Assembly (NCBI GenBank): GCA_910586515.1
Contig: CAJUGL010000007.1
Location: forward strand, 7,011 to 71,010
Reading direction: 5' to 3'
Length of the DNA stretch: 64,000 nucleotides
Source of the DNA: an uncultured Acetatifactor sp.
GTDB taxonomy: Bacteria > Bacillota > Clostridia > Lachnospirales > Lachnospiraceae
How positions within the stretch are numbered: position 1 is the stretch's first letter; each line of letters begins with the position of its first letter. The position numbers were made by a program, and so were the translations under genes. This document shows positions 34,692-43,099 of this stretch, piece by piece. Below the pieces are notes generated by a model that saw only the letters and a program-made list of their open reading frames with translations, searched no databases and was not told where the DNA came from.

Positions 34692-36050
34692 TTATTCCGC
34701 CGTCATCGCCGCAACAAACGCGTCAAGTTTCTCCTGAGCATTGTCCTTGGTGATCTCTCCGCTTCTGATCTCGGTGGGAATAGCGCCTGCATAAGACCAG
34801 TATCTTGCGCTGAACACGGAGCTGGAAGGCTGTGCCACGCTGGCGTTATTGGACTCGTTTACAAGCACGGTTGCCAGAGGATCTGCCATAACCTTTTCGC
34901 TGGACCCTGCAGCCTTGTTTGCGGGTACCTGCTGAGACAGTTCATAACGCAGAAGCTGATTTGCTTCATTGCCGATAAATGCGGCGAACTGCACTGCGGC
35001 AACCATGTTCTTGGACTGGGCGTTTACGCCGATGGCCTTGGAGCCGTAGAAGCTCAGCAGCTGATAATCATTACCGTCCGGATTGAAGGTAGGGATAACT
35101 GCCATTCCCAGATCATCGCCCAGGATATTGTGGAAGTTCTCATACTCCCATGTGCCGCCGAACCATGCGCCCAGTCTGTGGCTCTCGATCAGCTCGGTAA
35201 CGGTAATCTCGCCGTCAAAAGCGCACTTGGGATTATTGATCAGGTCGATGAGGTAATTGGTTACTGCCAGACCCGTAGCGCTGTTCCAGTCTACGCCTGC
35301 AGACAGATCGCTTCCGTCAGCGCCGAAAATGCTGCAGCCCGCGCCGTAGTAATAGCAGCCAAGCTTCCAGCCGCCGGCAGACTCAAAGTAGTAGTTGTAT
35401 ACATCATCGGCGGTTTCCTTTGCCATGATCTTCTCCAGGGAAGTGATATCGGACTCGTCCAAGAGAGTCTTGTCATAGTACATAAAGAAAGTATTGTGAG
35501 TAAAGGGAATGCCATAAACCTTGCCGTCCTGAATAACGGTATCTACAACGGCCTCTGCAATGTCATTCTTCACCATAGCCTCAGTCTCGCCGCCGAGCTG
35601 AGCAATAGCGCCTGCATCCACCAGCTGGGGAAGCTGATCGCTTGAGAACAGGAATACATCCGCGGCATTGCTTACATCCTTCAGCACTTCGTCCTGGCAC
35701 TTGTCCTCACCCACTACCTCGGTAGTCCAGGTAATATTGAATTCGGGATGCTCAGCGGCGAACGCTTCCTGCATCTGGCTCATTGCGCCGGTGTCAATCT
35801 GGTTCTGGGGACACCATACCTTCAGGGCCACGTCCTGTGTCTCACCGGAAGATGCCCCCCCTGACGCGCTTTCGCTTCCGCTGTCCTGGGATGATTCCTC
35901 CTGAGAACCGCCGCCCTGGGAAGAGCTGCTCTGAGAGCCGCCGCCCTGGGAAGAGCTGCTCTGAGAGCCGCTGTCATCGCCGCATCCGGCCAGAAGAGCT
36001 GCAGACATGGCTGCTGTCAACAGTAACGCACAAAACTTTTTCTTTTTCAT
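34692..36050 (-). CDS. malE: Maltose/maltodextrin-binding lipoprotein MalE
   Basis: 452 residues with AAGGAGG about 10 bp before the ATG. A lipoprotein signal ends in LLAGC (Cys23). Then comes a Ser/Gly/Gln-rich linker of about 45 residues with a tandem decapeptide, and a family 1 solute-binding domain beginning DVALKVWCPQNQIDTGAM. It captures maltodextrin outside the membrane for MalFG. Its promoter and a large palindrome lie in the 464-bp spacer shared with the divergent LacI-type gene. Confidence 0.92.
   Translation of the reverse strand: MKKKKFCALLLTAAMSAALLAGCGDDSGSQSSSSQGGGSQSSSSQGGGSQEESSQDSGSESASGGASSGETQDVALKVWCPQNQIDTGAMSQMQEAFAAEHPEFNITWTTEVVGEDKCQDEVLKDVSNAADVFLFSSDQLPQLVDAGAIAQLGGETEAMVKNDIAEAVVDTVIQDGKVYGIPFTHNTFFMYYDKTLLDESDITSLEKIMAKETADDVYNYYFESAGGWKLGCYYYGAGCSIFGADGSDLSAGVDWNSATGLAVTNYLIDLINNPKCAFDGEITVTELIESHRLGAWFGGTWEYENFHNILGDDLGMAVIPTFNPDGNDYQLLSFYGSKAIGVNAQSKNMVAAVQFAAFIGNEANQLLRYELSQQVPANKAAGSSEKVMADPLATVLVNESNNASVAQPSSSVFSARYWSYAGAIPTEIRSGEITKDNAQEKLDAFVAAMTAE
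35911..35970. repeat. 30-bp perfect tandem repeat in malE linker
   Basis: Positions 35911-35940 and 35941-35970 are identical. Read on the minus strand they encode a repeated Ser/Gln/Gly decapeptide of the lipoprotein linker. A 30-bp unit keeps frame, so copy number may vary without harm. Confidence 0.9.
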
Positions 36051-36114
36051 GTGAAAAATCCTCCTTTTAGAAATTTAGAATTTTTTTATTGTTTCTTTCA
36101 ATTTCGTTAGTAAA

Positions 36115-36143
36115 AAAATATCATATTTTTAGAATTGCGTCAA
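36115..36143 (-). promoter_or_regulatory. Promoter of malE
   Basis: Minus-strand TTGACG (36138-36143), 17-bp spacer, TATTTT (36115-36120). A TTTCGT half-site (36102-36107) overlaps the expected start of transcription, where a LacI-type repressor could block it. Confidence 0.6.
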
Positions 36144-36226
36144 CCCTGACTTTGTGCACAATTATTGATTTTATTCGACTTTTTGCACACTCCTTATGCA
36201 AAATGTCCCTAATTTCGAAAATTATT

Positions 36227-36265
36227 GCGAAACAAAACTACTAAACTTAATTTTAGAAGTTTCGC
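36227..36265. promoter_or_regulatory. Large imperfect palindrome in the malE/regulator spacer (candidate operator)
   Basis: GCGAAAC (36227-36233) faces GTTTCGC (36259-36265), and inside them CTACTAAA faces TTTAGAAG. Other GTTTCGT or TTTCGAAA motifs lie at about 36102, 36213, 36387 and 36411. The repeated TTTCG half-site suggests a multi-site operator for the LacI-type regulator at 36515. Confidence 0.5.
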
Positions 36266-36425
36266 TGGTTCTCCGTTATGTCTTTTGCCCTGAAAAACTC
36301 TCTCCTTTTCTTAAACAGGCCTGATCTTCTGCACCTTCCAGCGTTTTAACTGTATTCAATTCTTTTATAATCGTAATTGCAGCATTGTTTCGTCACTTTT
36401 CTTCTCTAAAGTTTCGTCCACAGAC

Positions 36426-36454
36426 TTGTTTTTTCCCCATTGTCCTGTTATAAT
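36426..36454 (+). promoter_or_regulatory. Promoter of the MalR-like gene
   Basis: TTGTTT (36426-36431), 17-bp spacer, perfect TATAAT (36449-36454). Two GTTTCGT motifs lie just upstream, so autoregulation is plausible. Confidence 0.55.
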
Positions 36455-36514
36455 TCTTTTGTCGCCAAAAAAGTTGTTGTTATTTTTCACAAAATTTTAC
36501 AGGAGGTCCGGTTC

Positions 36515-37540
36515 ATGGCAACCATCAACGACATCGCCGAAAGACTTGGCATATCCAAAAGCACGGTTTCCAAAGGGCTAAACAATGCCAGGGACGTCAG
36601 CGAGGAAATGCGCAAGAAAATACTCGAAACAGCCGTGGAATTGGGCTATGTCAACAGACGTCAGCAAAAAGAACGAAAGGCCCTCTGCATTTTCGTCGAA
36701 AATATGGAATTCCACACCCCCAATCAATTCGGCCACGATATTATCCTCGGCTTTAAGCAAATGGCGGAACCTGACGGCTGGACTGTGGACATCGTCCCTA
36801 TTGACATGGAGATGCAGCGCGGTATTCCCTACGGTGTCTTTATGATGGAGCATGGATACCAGGCCTCCTTTGTTCTGGGCCTTTCTCTGCTGGACCCCTG
36901 GATGAACGAGTTTCGCACCTCCAGAATCCCGGCCGTATTGTACGACAATTACGTGAAGGGCAATCCTTACATAGCCTCGGTGGGCTGCGACAGCCAGGAA
37001 GGGTTCGAACTGGCCGTCAAACATCTCACCGCCCTGGGACACAAAAAAATAGGCCTTATCTCCGGCCCTCTGGAGTCTTATATTCTGAAAGCCAGATACA
37101 ATGCCTATATCAATGCCATGGAAAAATACGGCCTGGAAATAAATGAAAATTATATCGGTCTCGGCTACTATGTGAACGATTCCACCAGAAAATATATTCC
37201 CAAGCTGGTGGATGAAGGGGTCACTGCCATCCTTTTTTCCCACGATATAAGGGCTATCTCCGCCATCACGGAATGTGACGACAGAGGAATCCGCATTCCC
37301 AACGACGTGAGCATCGTAGGTTTTGACGACCTGCCCATGACCGCCCACACTCTGCCCTCCCTGACCACCATCCGCCAGGACCGCGCCGCTATCGGAAAAT
37401 GCGGATTCTATGCCCTCTCCTGCCTGCTGAACCAGGTAGCCATCGGCTCCATTCTTCTGCGGGCCACACTGATTGTCAGGGATTCCACCGGACCTGCGCC
37501 CGACAGTTCCTCCCTGCAGAGCAGGAAGACTTGCCCCTGA
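36515..37540 (+). CDS. LacI family regulator, probably of the maltodextrin genes
   Basis: 341 residues from the ATG at 36515, preceded by AGGAGGTCCGG. The LacI helix-turn-helix MATINDIAERLGISKSTVSK and hinge occupy the first 60 residues; a ligand-binding domain follows (FVLGLSLLDPW, IGLISGPLESYILKARYNAY, IVGFDDLPMTAHTLPSLTT). It is divergent from malE across a spacer full of TTTCG half-sites and so is likely MalR-like, answering to maltose or a maltodextrin. The ligand is inferred from context. Confidence 0.87.
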   Translation: MATINDIAERLGISKSTVSKGLNNARDVSEEMRKKILETAVELGYVNRRQQKERKALCIFVENMEFHTPNQFGHDIILGFKQMAEPDGWTVDIVPIDMEMQRGIPYGVFMMEHGYQASFVLGLSLLDPWMNEFRTSRIPAVLYDNYVKGNPYIASVGCDSQEGFELAVKHLTALGHKKIGLISGPLESYILKARYNAYINAMEKYGLEINENYIGLGYYVNDSTRKYIPKLVDEGVTAILFSHDIRAISAITECDDRGIRIPNDVSIVGFDDLPMTAHTLPSLTTIRQDRAAIGKCGFYALSCLLNQVAIGSILLRATLIVRDSTGPAPDSSSLQSRKTCP

Positions 37541-37585
37541 TTGGGCTTATATCTTCCAATCCGGCGTGCCGGAGTTCCCTCAGGG

Positions 37586-37948
37586 TTACGCCGGTTCCTC
37601 CTCTTTTCCGGCGTCCCGGGATTCTCCCCCGGACAGGATAAATATTCGATAATACAGACTCAGCGCCTCAAAAAGCTCCTGCCGCCGTCTCCGCACCTCA
37701 CCTGCCAGCAGGCCGCTGCTCACCTCATCGTAATAAATGTCCCCCTCCTCTGCGTCAGTCTCCATCACCACGCTGCCGTCCTCCTCAAAGGCTATGGTAA
37801 AGATCCCGCCCACCTCCTCTGTGAACAGTACACAGATAATACGAAGTTCTTCCTTGACAGAATCCGGAATTCCGGCAAATTTCTCGTTAAAATAATACTT
37901 CATTTCATATGCATTGGCCCCGCAGAGCACTATTTTATCACAATCCAT
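37586..37948 (-). CDS. DUF6145-like conserved protein
   Basis: 120 residues from the internal ATG at 37948, chosen because GAGGGAAGGC lies just before it. The start DKIVLCGANAYEMKYYFNEKF and the middle ICVLFTEEVGGIFTIAFEEDG match a short conserved Lachnospiraceae family that I know as DUF6145; no function is known. The protein is acidic and has no membrane segment. It follows birA by about 90 bp in the argF-birA direction and is probably the last gene of that unit. Confidence 0.65.
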   Translation of the reverse strand: MDCDKIVLCGANAYEMKYYFNEKFAGIPDSVKEELRIICVLFTEEVGGIFTIAFEEDGSVVMETDAEEGDIYYDEVSSGLLAGEVRRRRQELFEALSLYYRIFILSGGESRDAGKEEEPA

Positions 37949-38037
37949 GCCTTCCCTCATTTCCGCAGCAATACTCTTCCGGAATCTCCTCTCTTCTTTC
38001 TATGAAACTTTCCGGAAAACAGTTTTCCCTTTCCCGA

Positions 38038-39018
38038 TTACACATACCCGTACACGCCCCTCACGGACACCTCTCCCGCATATACGCTCACTACCGTGCC
38101 GTCCTCTCTTTCCACCAGCAGCTCGCCCATGGAGTCAATCCCCCTGCATATTCCCCGGAATTCTTCTTTTGGGTCAAGCACCCGGACTTCTCTGTCCATA
38201 TTAACCAACAGCCGATTATATTCTTCCCACAGACCGGACAGTCCCTCCTGACGCAAAAAGATTTCATAATATCGCTCAAAGGCCTTCATCACATTTGCCG
38301 TCAGCTCTGCCCTGGACACGTCCCTCCCGCATTCTTCCCGGAGGCTGGACGCAGTCCCCTCAATCTCCGGCGGAAACTCCTGTTCTCCCACATTGATGCC
38401 CACGCCCATCACAATATAATGGATATATCCCCGCTCCACGCTCATCTCTGCCAGTATGCCGCAGATTTTTTTCCCGTTGGCCACAATGTCATTGGGCCAT
38501 TTAATCCGCGCGTCCACACCGCAGGTCTCCTTTATGCCTCTTGCCGCGGCCATACCCATCACCAGCGTCGCCATAGACGCCATGCTCACGGCAAAGGAAG
38601 GTTTCAGAATCAGGGTAAAATACACATTCGTTCCTGCCGGACTGTTCCATTCCCGGCCCTTGCGTCCACGCCCGGCCGTCTGCATATCTGCCACCACCAA
38701 AGTTCCTTCCTCCGCCCCGTTTTCGGCGTCCAGCTTCGCCTGCAGATTGGTTGAGGCAAGCACATCATAAAATTCTACCGGGTGCCCTGCCCAGCGGGTA
38801 TCCATGCGGCTTTCCAGCTCCAGCCGCCCATATACCTCTCTCTCCGGCGACAGGATGTACCCCCGGTTCTGCACTGCCTCTATGCGGTATCCCTCCTTTT
38901 TCAACTGTCCCACTGCCTTCCACACAGCCGTGCGGGACACGCCGAAACGCCCGCACAGCTCCTGCCCAGACACATAATCTCCCCGTTCCCGAAGTAATGC
39001 CAATATTTCCGATTTCAT
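38038..39018 (-). CDS. birA: Bifunctional biotin ligase / biotin operon repressor BirA
   Basis: 326 residues. A winged helix-turn-helix (SGQELCGRFGVSRTAVWKAV at 17-36) precedes the ligase core: QTAGRGRKGREWNSP near 115 holds the biotinyl-AMP loop, IKWPNDIVANGKKICGILAE near 170 the catalytic Lys, and GVGINVG follows. A small C-terminal SH3-like domain ends the protein. It biotinylates carboxylases and represses biotin genes. It starts 8 bp after argF ends, so the two are cotranscribed; a biotin operator was not seen here. Confidence 0.93.
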   Translation of the reverse strand: MKSEILALLRERGDYVSGQELCGRFGVSRTAVWKAVGQLKKEGYRIEAVQNRGYILSPEREVYGRLELESRMDTRWAGHPVEFYDVLASTNLQAKLDAENGAEEGTLVVADMQTAGRGRKGREWNSPAGTNVYFTLILKPSFAVSMASMATLVMGMAAARGIKETCGVDARIKWPNDIVANGKKICGILAEMSVERGYIHYIVMGVGINVGEQEFPPEIEGTASSLREECGRDVSRAELTANVMKAFERYYEIFLRQEGLSGLWEEYNRLLVNMDREVRVLDPKEEFRGICRGIDSMGELLVEREDGTVVSVYAGEVSVRGVYGYV

Positions 39019-39026
39019 AACGCCCC

Positions 39027-40022
39027 TTATCCTATCGTAGCCAGCATCACTGCCTTAATGGTGTGCATACGATTCTCCGCTTCCGCAAACACTAAAGAGC
39101 GCTCCGACTCAAACACCTCGTCTGTGACCTCCATTTCCGTGATCCCAAAGCGTCTCCCCATTTCCGCACCCGTCGCTGTCTGCAGATCATGAAAAGCAGG
39201 CAGACAATGCATAAAAACTGCCCCTTCTCCGGCATTTTCCATCACTGCCCGATTCACCTGATATGGCCTTAACTCCCGAATACGTTCCTCCCATACTTTC
39301 TCCGGCTCGCCCATAGACACCCACACATCGGTATAAATCACATCGGCTCCCTTTGTTCCGGCCGCCGCATCCTCAGTCAGCGCAATACTTCCCCCTGACA
39401 GAGCCGCGATCTCCCTGCACTGCCCCGCCAGTCTCTCCTCGGGAAAATACTTTTCCGTGGTACAGGCGGTAAAGTGCATTCCCATTTTTGCGCAGGCTAC
39501 CATGAGGGAATTACCCATATTATAGCGCGCGTCTCCCATGTAAGTCAGGCGGATGCCCTCCAGACGGCCGAAATGCTCCCGAATCGTCAGCAGATCCGCC
39601 AGCATCTGGGTAGGATGAAATTCATTGGTCAGACCGTTCCACACAGGTACACGGGAATACTTTGCCAGCGTCTCCACAATCTCCTGCCCAAACCCCCTGT
39701 ACTCAATTCCTTCATACATGCCGGATAAAACCCTGGCTGTATCCGCTATGCTCTCCTTCTTTCCGATCTGGGAACCCTGAGGATCCAGATATGTGGTTCC
39801 CATTCCCAAATCATGCGCCGCTACCTCAAAGGAACACCTGGTGCGTGTACTGGTCTTCTCAAAAATAAGAGCCACATTTTTCCCCCGCAGCGAATCCACA
39901 GGAATTCCGCTTTTCTTTTTCTCTTTCAGTTCTGCCGCCAAATCCAGCAAATATTCAATCTCCTCCCGGGTAAAATCCAGAAGTTTCAAAAAATCCCGTC
40001 CTTTTAGATTTACTGCCTTCAT
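39027..40022 (-). CDS. argF: Ornithine carbamoyltransferase
   Basis: 331 residues. It joins carbamoyl phosphate and ornithine to citrulline. The carbamoyl phosphate loop [11 protein letters not shown] lies near 54, then the [12 protein letters not shown] region near 163, the ornithine loop DVWVSMGEP near 228 and MHCLPAFHD near 270. Whether it works in synthesis (ArgF) or in the arginine deiminase route (ArcB) cannot be told; carbamate kinase is encoded in a separate unit at 18-19 kb. It heads the argF-birA unit. No clear promoter is seen, so readthrough from the SPFH/NfeD unit is possible. Confidence 0.93.
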   Translation of the reverse strand: MKAVNLKGRDFLKLLDFTREEIEYLLDLAAELKEKKKSGIPVDSLRGKNVALIFEKTSTRTRCSFEVAAHDLGMGTTYLDPQGSQIGKKESIADTARVLSGMYEGIEYRGFGQEIVETLAKYSRVPVWNGLTNEFHPTQMLADLLTIREHFGRLEGIRLTYMGDARYNMGNSLMVACAKMGMHFTACTTEKYFPEERLAGQCREIAALSGGSIALTEDAAAGTKGADVIYTDVWVSMGEPEKVWEERIRELRPYQVNRAVMENAGEGAVFMHCLPAFHDLQTATGAEMGRRFGITEMEVTDEVFESERSLVFAEAENRMHTIKAVMLATIG

Positions 40023-40070
40023 ATCAATCCTGCCTTTCCGCTTTCGCCTGCTCTAGTGACAACGAATAAT

Positions 40071-40102
40071 GCCGGTTCCGCGGAATTCTCCGCGAAACCG
40101 GC
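40071..40102 (-). terminator. Hairpin after the SPFH gene
   Basis: GCCGGTT and CGCGG arms pair across GAATT to form a strong stem, followed on the minus strand by ATTATTCGTT, a poor U-tract. It may be a weak terminator between the SPFH gene and argF. Confidence 0.45.
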
Positions 40103-40143
40103 TGTATTTATCCTATTTCTGTGGAAGGTTAAAAACCCCCTGA

Positions 40144-41067
40144 CTATTTTCTTCCGCTTTCCTTCCAGGCCGCAGCAAGACTTGCAATCCCCTGCAGCTC
40201 CGCAGGAAGCAGAATGGTTGTGGCCTGACCGTCTGCAACCTTCTCAAAGGCCTCCAGGCTCTTGATCTTCAGCACGGCCTCGTCTGCTCCCGCTTCCTTC
40301 AGCATCTTAATACCGTCCGCGTTTGCCTGCTGCACTTTCAGAATAGCCTCGGCTTCTCCTTCTGCCTCACGGATCATCTTCTCCTTCTGCGCCTCCGCCC
40401 GAAGGATTGCAGACTGTTTATCCGCCTCTGCCCGAAGGATTGCGGATTCCTTGGCACCTTCTGCCTCCAGTATCTTTGCCTTCTTCTCACCTTCCGCCCG
40501 GGTCACGGCTTCACGCCTCTCACGTTCAGCCTTCATCTGCTTCTCCATGGCATTCTGAATCTCCGCAGGCGGAATAATATTCTTCAGCTCAACCCTGTTG
40601 ACCTTGATGCCCCAGGGATCGGTAGCGATATCCAGAGCCGCGCGCATCTTTGTGTTGATGGTCTCGCGGCTGGTCAGCGTCTGGTCCAGCTCCAGATCGC
40701 CGATAATATTACGCAGTGTGGTAGCCGTCAGATTCTCAATGGCCATCATCGGATTCTCCACGCCGTAGGTAAACAGCTTGGGATCCGTAATCTGGTAGAA
40801 TACCACCGTGTCAATCCTCATGGTGACATTGTCCTTCGTGATAACGGGCTGGGGCGGGAAATCCGCCACCTGTTCCTTCAGATTCACCTTCCTGGCAATT
40901 TTGTCCACAAAAGGAACCTTGATATGAAAGCCCACGGACCAAGTCCCCTGATAAGCGCCCAGCCGTTCAATCACATACGCCTGCGCCTGGGGAACAATCT
41001 TCAGACAGGATGCCAGAATTACCAGCACCAGCACAACCAATACAACCAATACCCCAACCATTTCCAT
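40144..41067 (-). CDS. SPFH/stomatin-like membrane protein
   Basis: 307 residues from the ATG at 41067 (GAGGT 7 bp upstream). One N-terminal membrane helix, then the SPFH domain (IVPQAQAYVIERLGAYQGTW, DNVTMRIDTVVFYQITDP, NRVELKNIIPP), then a long coiled coil with repeating Ala-Glu units such as AEGAKESAILR and AEADKQSAILR. Proteins of this type form membrane-anchored rings that organise lipid domains and proteases. It lies 49 bp after an NfeD gene, a classic functional pair. Confidence 0.92.
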   Translation of the reverse strand: MEMVGVLVVLVVLVLVILASCLKIVPQAQAYVIERLGAYQGTWSVGFHIKVPFVDKIARKVNLKEQVADFPPQPVITKDNVTMRIDTVVFYQITDPKLFTYGVENPMMAIENLTATTLRNIIGDLELDQTLTSRETINTKMRAALDIATDPWGIKVNRVELKNIIPPAEIQNAMEKQMKAERERREAVTRAEGEKKAKILEAEGAKESAILRAEADKQSAILRAEAQKEKMIREAEGEAEAILKVQQANADGIKMLKEAGADEAVLKIKSLEAFEKVADGQATTILLPAELQGIASLAAAWKESGRK

Positions 41068-41116
41068 AAGTTTACCTCTTTCTGCACTCTTCGCTGTGCG
41101 CAATTATTTTATTGTA

Positions 41117-41572
41117 TTAGATTCCGGGTTTCTCCTGATCATCCGGCTCCACAATAAGCTTCACCCCGTTGACCGCTCTAACCAATACCACCGAACCTGC
41201 AGGAATCCGCACATTGTCATCCGAACTCCTGGCAGTCCACTCCTGACCGCTCACGGTCACCTGTCCCGCAGCCTTCAGATTATCTATCTCTCCGGTCACG
41301 ATGGCCTGCCGCCCTACCATGCTCTCCACATTTGTCTTCACACGGTCTCTGTTAAAATATTTTACCGCTATGGGTCTGGTGAAAAACAGCATCAACAGGG
41401 AAACCACAAAGAACAGAATAATCTGGACAAAAATCGGCGCATGCAGCAGGGACGCCAAAATGGCAACCAGTGCACCCCCTGCAAACCATATGGTAGTGAG
41501 CCCTAAAGTCAGCACCTCAATTCCGATGCAGAGAATCAGCAAAACCATCCAGAATATCATCATTTCACCCAT
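41117..41572 (-). CDS. NfeD family membrane protein
   Basis: 151 residues with GGGAGGGGTTTT before the ATG. Two or three membrane helices (about 5-70) are followed by the NfeD OB-fold domain: SMVGRQAIVTGEIDN, GQVTVSGQEWTARS and IPAGSVVLVRAVNGVKLIV. It is the short NfeD form without the ClpP-like protease. NfeD proteins partner SPFH proteins in the membrane; here the SPFH gene follows in the same transcript. Confidence 0.9.
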   Translation of the reverse strand: MGEMMIFWMVLLILCIGIEVLTLGLTTIWFAGGALVAILASLLHAPIFVQIILFFVVSLLMLFFTRPIAVKYFNRDRVKTNVESMVGRQAIVTGEIDNLKAAGQVTVSGQEWTARSSDDNVRIPAGSVVLVRAVNGVKLIVEPDDQEKPGI

Positions 41573-41622
41573 AAAACCCCTCCCTTCCCGGACTTTTGTC
41601 TGCCGCTTATCCCGATACTGTT

Positions 41623-41651
41623 AGTTTACTACATAATCCGCATTTCGGCAA
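41623..41651 (-). promoter_or_regulatory. Possible promoter of the NfeD-SPFH unit
   Basis: Minus-strand TTGCCG (41646-41651), 17-bp spacer, TAAACT (41623-41628), about 50 bp before the NfeD ATG. Confidence 0.45.
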
Positions 41652-41744
41652 TCTATTTTTTTGCACGTTACCAAGGTCTAACGACCTGGGCTATCAATCC
41701 GGGCTGATACCCGGACATTATTGTTCACGGCAGCATGATACGCG

Positions 41745-41778
41745 AAAACAGGCGGAGCAAAGCGCCCCGCCTGTTTTT
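41745..41778 (-). terminator. Bidirectional terminator after the wall hydrolase gene
   Basis: AAAACAGGCGG pairs over 11 bp with CCGCCTGTTTT around an 11-nt loop. It has T-runs on both strands, so it can end the minus-strand gene stopping at 41809 and also act on the plus strand. Confidence 0.8.
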
Positions 41779-41808
41779 AACAGAAGTACAATTATTTACC
41801 GTAATCAA

Positions 41809-42885
41809 TTAATAGAACACATGGTTGCCGATCACCAGTCCCTCACGGCCGTTGTTCCGGCGGAAATGGGTCAGGTCACCTACATTAGACACCCCTGACA
41901 GCGCCTCCCTGGCAGCTCTGATGCAGCTCTCGGAAATTTTGCCCGACTCATACAGCCGGTTCACCTTTCCGTTCATCGCCGGTGTAAACTGCCCTGATGC
42001 ATAGATCACGCCATGGATGGAATTGGGATATGCCCCGCTCCTGACACGGTTCATCACCACTGCTCCCACAGCAACCTGGCCTTCATAGCTCTCCGAACCT
42101 GCCTCACACTGGATCAGCGCCGCCAAAAGAAGCTCTGTATCCGCATCCGTTGTATATTCTCCATAATTCTTATGGCGTTTCGCCTCTTCTTCCTTCGCCT
42201 GACGAGCCTTGATCTCCTCCATGGTCTCCCCTGAATCGATAATAAAATCCAGCATCAGATACTCTACGGAAACATAGCCGTCGCTGCCCTCATAATCCAG
42301 ACAGACCCATCCGTCCTCCTGACTTAAGACCTCCACAATGTCGCCCTTGGGAAGCAGACCGTAGATTCCTGAATCCGTATTCGGCTCCATTCTCACTCTG
42401 AGCGTCTCCGTGTTAATCGTAGCAACCATCTTTCCCACGTCGTTCGCCAACGCCTGAGCCTCTGCGCCGAACAGCAGATACTCGTCGGAAGCCCAGCCGA
42501 TAATATTGCCTGACTGGAGCTTGGTCCATCCGTCCCGCCTCTCAAGAATCGTGCCTCCGCAATCCTTATATAACATTCCTACCTTATCTGCTGTTTCGTC
42601 TGCCTCGGCCCTTACATTCAGCGCATTATGCACATTGGCCATCACCAGCTTGCTCTCCTGCTCCACATCCTCTGATGTCAAATCAAGATTCAGCTCCTTT
42701 GCCGTCGCATTCACAATATCAACGGAACTGGAAGAACCCGGATTCAGCACGGCTGTCACTCCTCCGCGCAGCTGCTCCAATGAATCGCCCTCCGAAGCCA
42801 TTACGGTCATCTCCGGCTGAAGAAACATTGCCAGTGAAAGCAACAGCCCCGCAACTGCAGTAAACAGTTTTTTGCACCTTATCAT
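41809..42885 (-). CDS. Secreted SH3-domain cell wall hydrolase (SleB-like)
   Basis: 358 residues with GGAGGTAAAGAGAA before the ATG. A signal peptide (helix at 5-28, cleavage near MTVMAS) is followed by two bacterial SH3 domains (NALNVRAEADETADKVGML and TLRVRMEPNTDSGIYGLL), a short charged helix, and a C-terminal Hydrolase_2 domain (LLLAALIQCEAGSESYEGQVAVGAVVMNRV, ending LTHFRRNNG). The family includes the spore cortex lytic enzyme SleB, but many members are vegetative peptidoglycan hydrolases. It is monocistronic. Confidence 0.88.
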   Translation of the reverse strand: MIRCKKLFTAVAGLLLSLAMFLQPEMTVMASEGDSLEQLRGGVTAVLNPGSSSSVDIVNATAKELNLDLTSEDVEQESKLVMANVHNALNVRAEADETADKVGMLYKDCGGTILERRDGWTKLQSGNIIGWASDEYLLFGAEAQALANDVGKMVATINTETLRVRMEPNTDSGIYGLLPKGDIVEVLSQEDGWVCLDYEGSDGYVSVEYLMLDFIIDSGETMEEIKARQAKEEEAKRHKNYGEYTTDADTELLLAALIQCEAGSESYEGQVAVGAVVMNRVRSGAYPNSIHGVIYASGQFTPAMNGKVNRLYESGKISESCIRAAREALSGVSNVGDLTHFRRNNGREGLVIGNHVFY

Positions 42886-43065
42886 TTCTCTTTACCTCCA
42901 TAAACAAATCGCTCTACTTTGCAAAAAGTATGCCACTTCTTAATAAAGTTATTACAAAGTTATTAAATTTGTTACATGGTTATCATAACAAATGTTAAGG
43001 AGTTTGTCAAGTTTTCTATTGGATTTAAACAGCAGCTACACGATTGTTACTGTTTCTCCGTTCAC

Positions 43066-43099
43066 CATAACAGTTCAGACAGGGCACTGAACTGTTATG
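43066..43099. repeat. Palindromic repeat element, copy B
   Basis: Perfect 13-bp arms CATAACAGTTCAG and CTGAACTGTTATG around ACAGGGCA. It overlaps the 3' end of the HelD-like gene, supplying its last seven codons and TGA stop (43075-43077). It is a close relative of the copies at 25432 and 54440. Confidence 0.88.
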
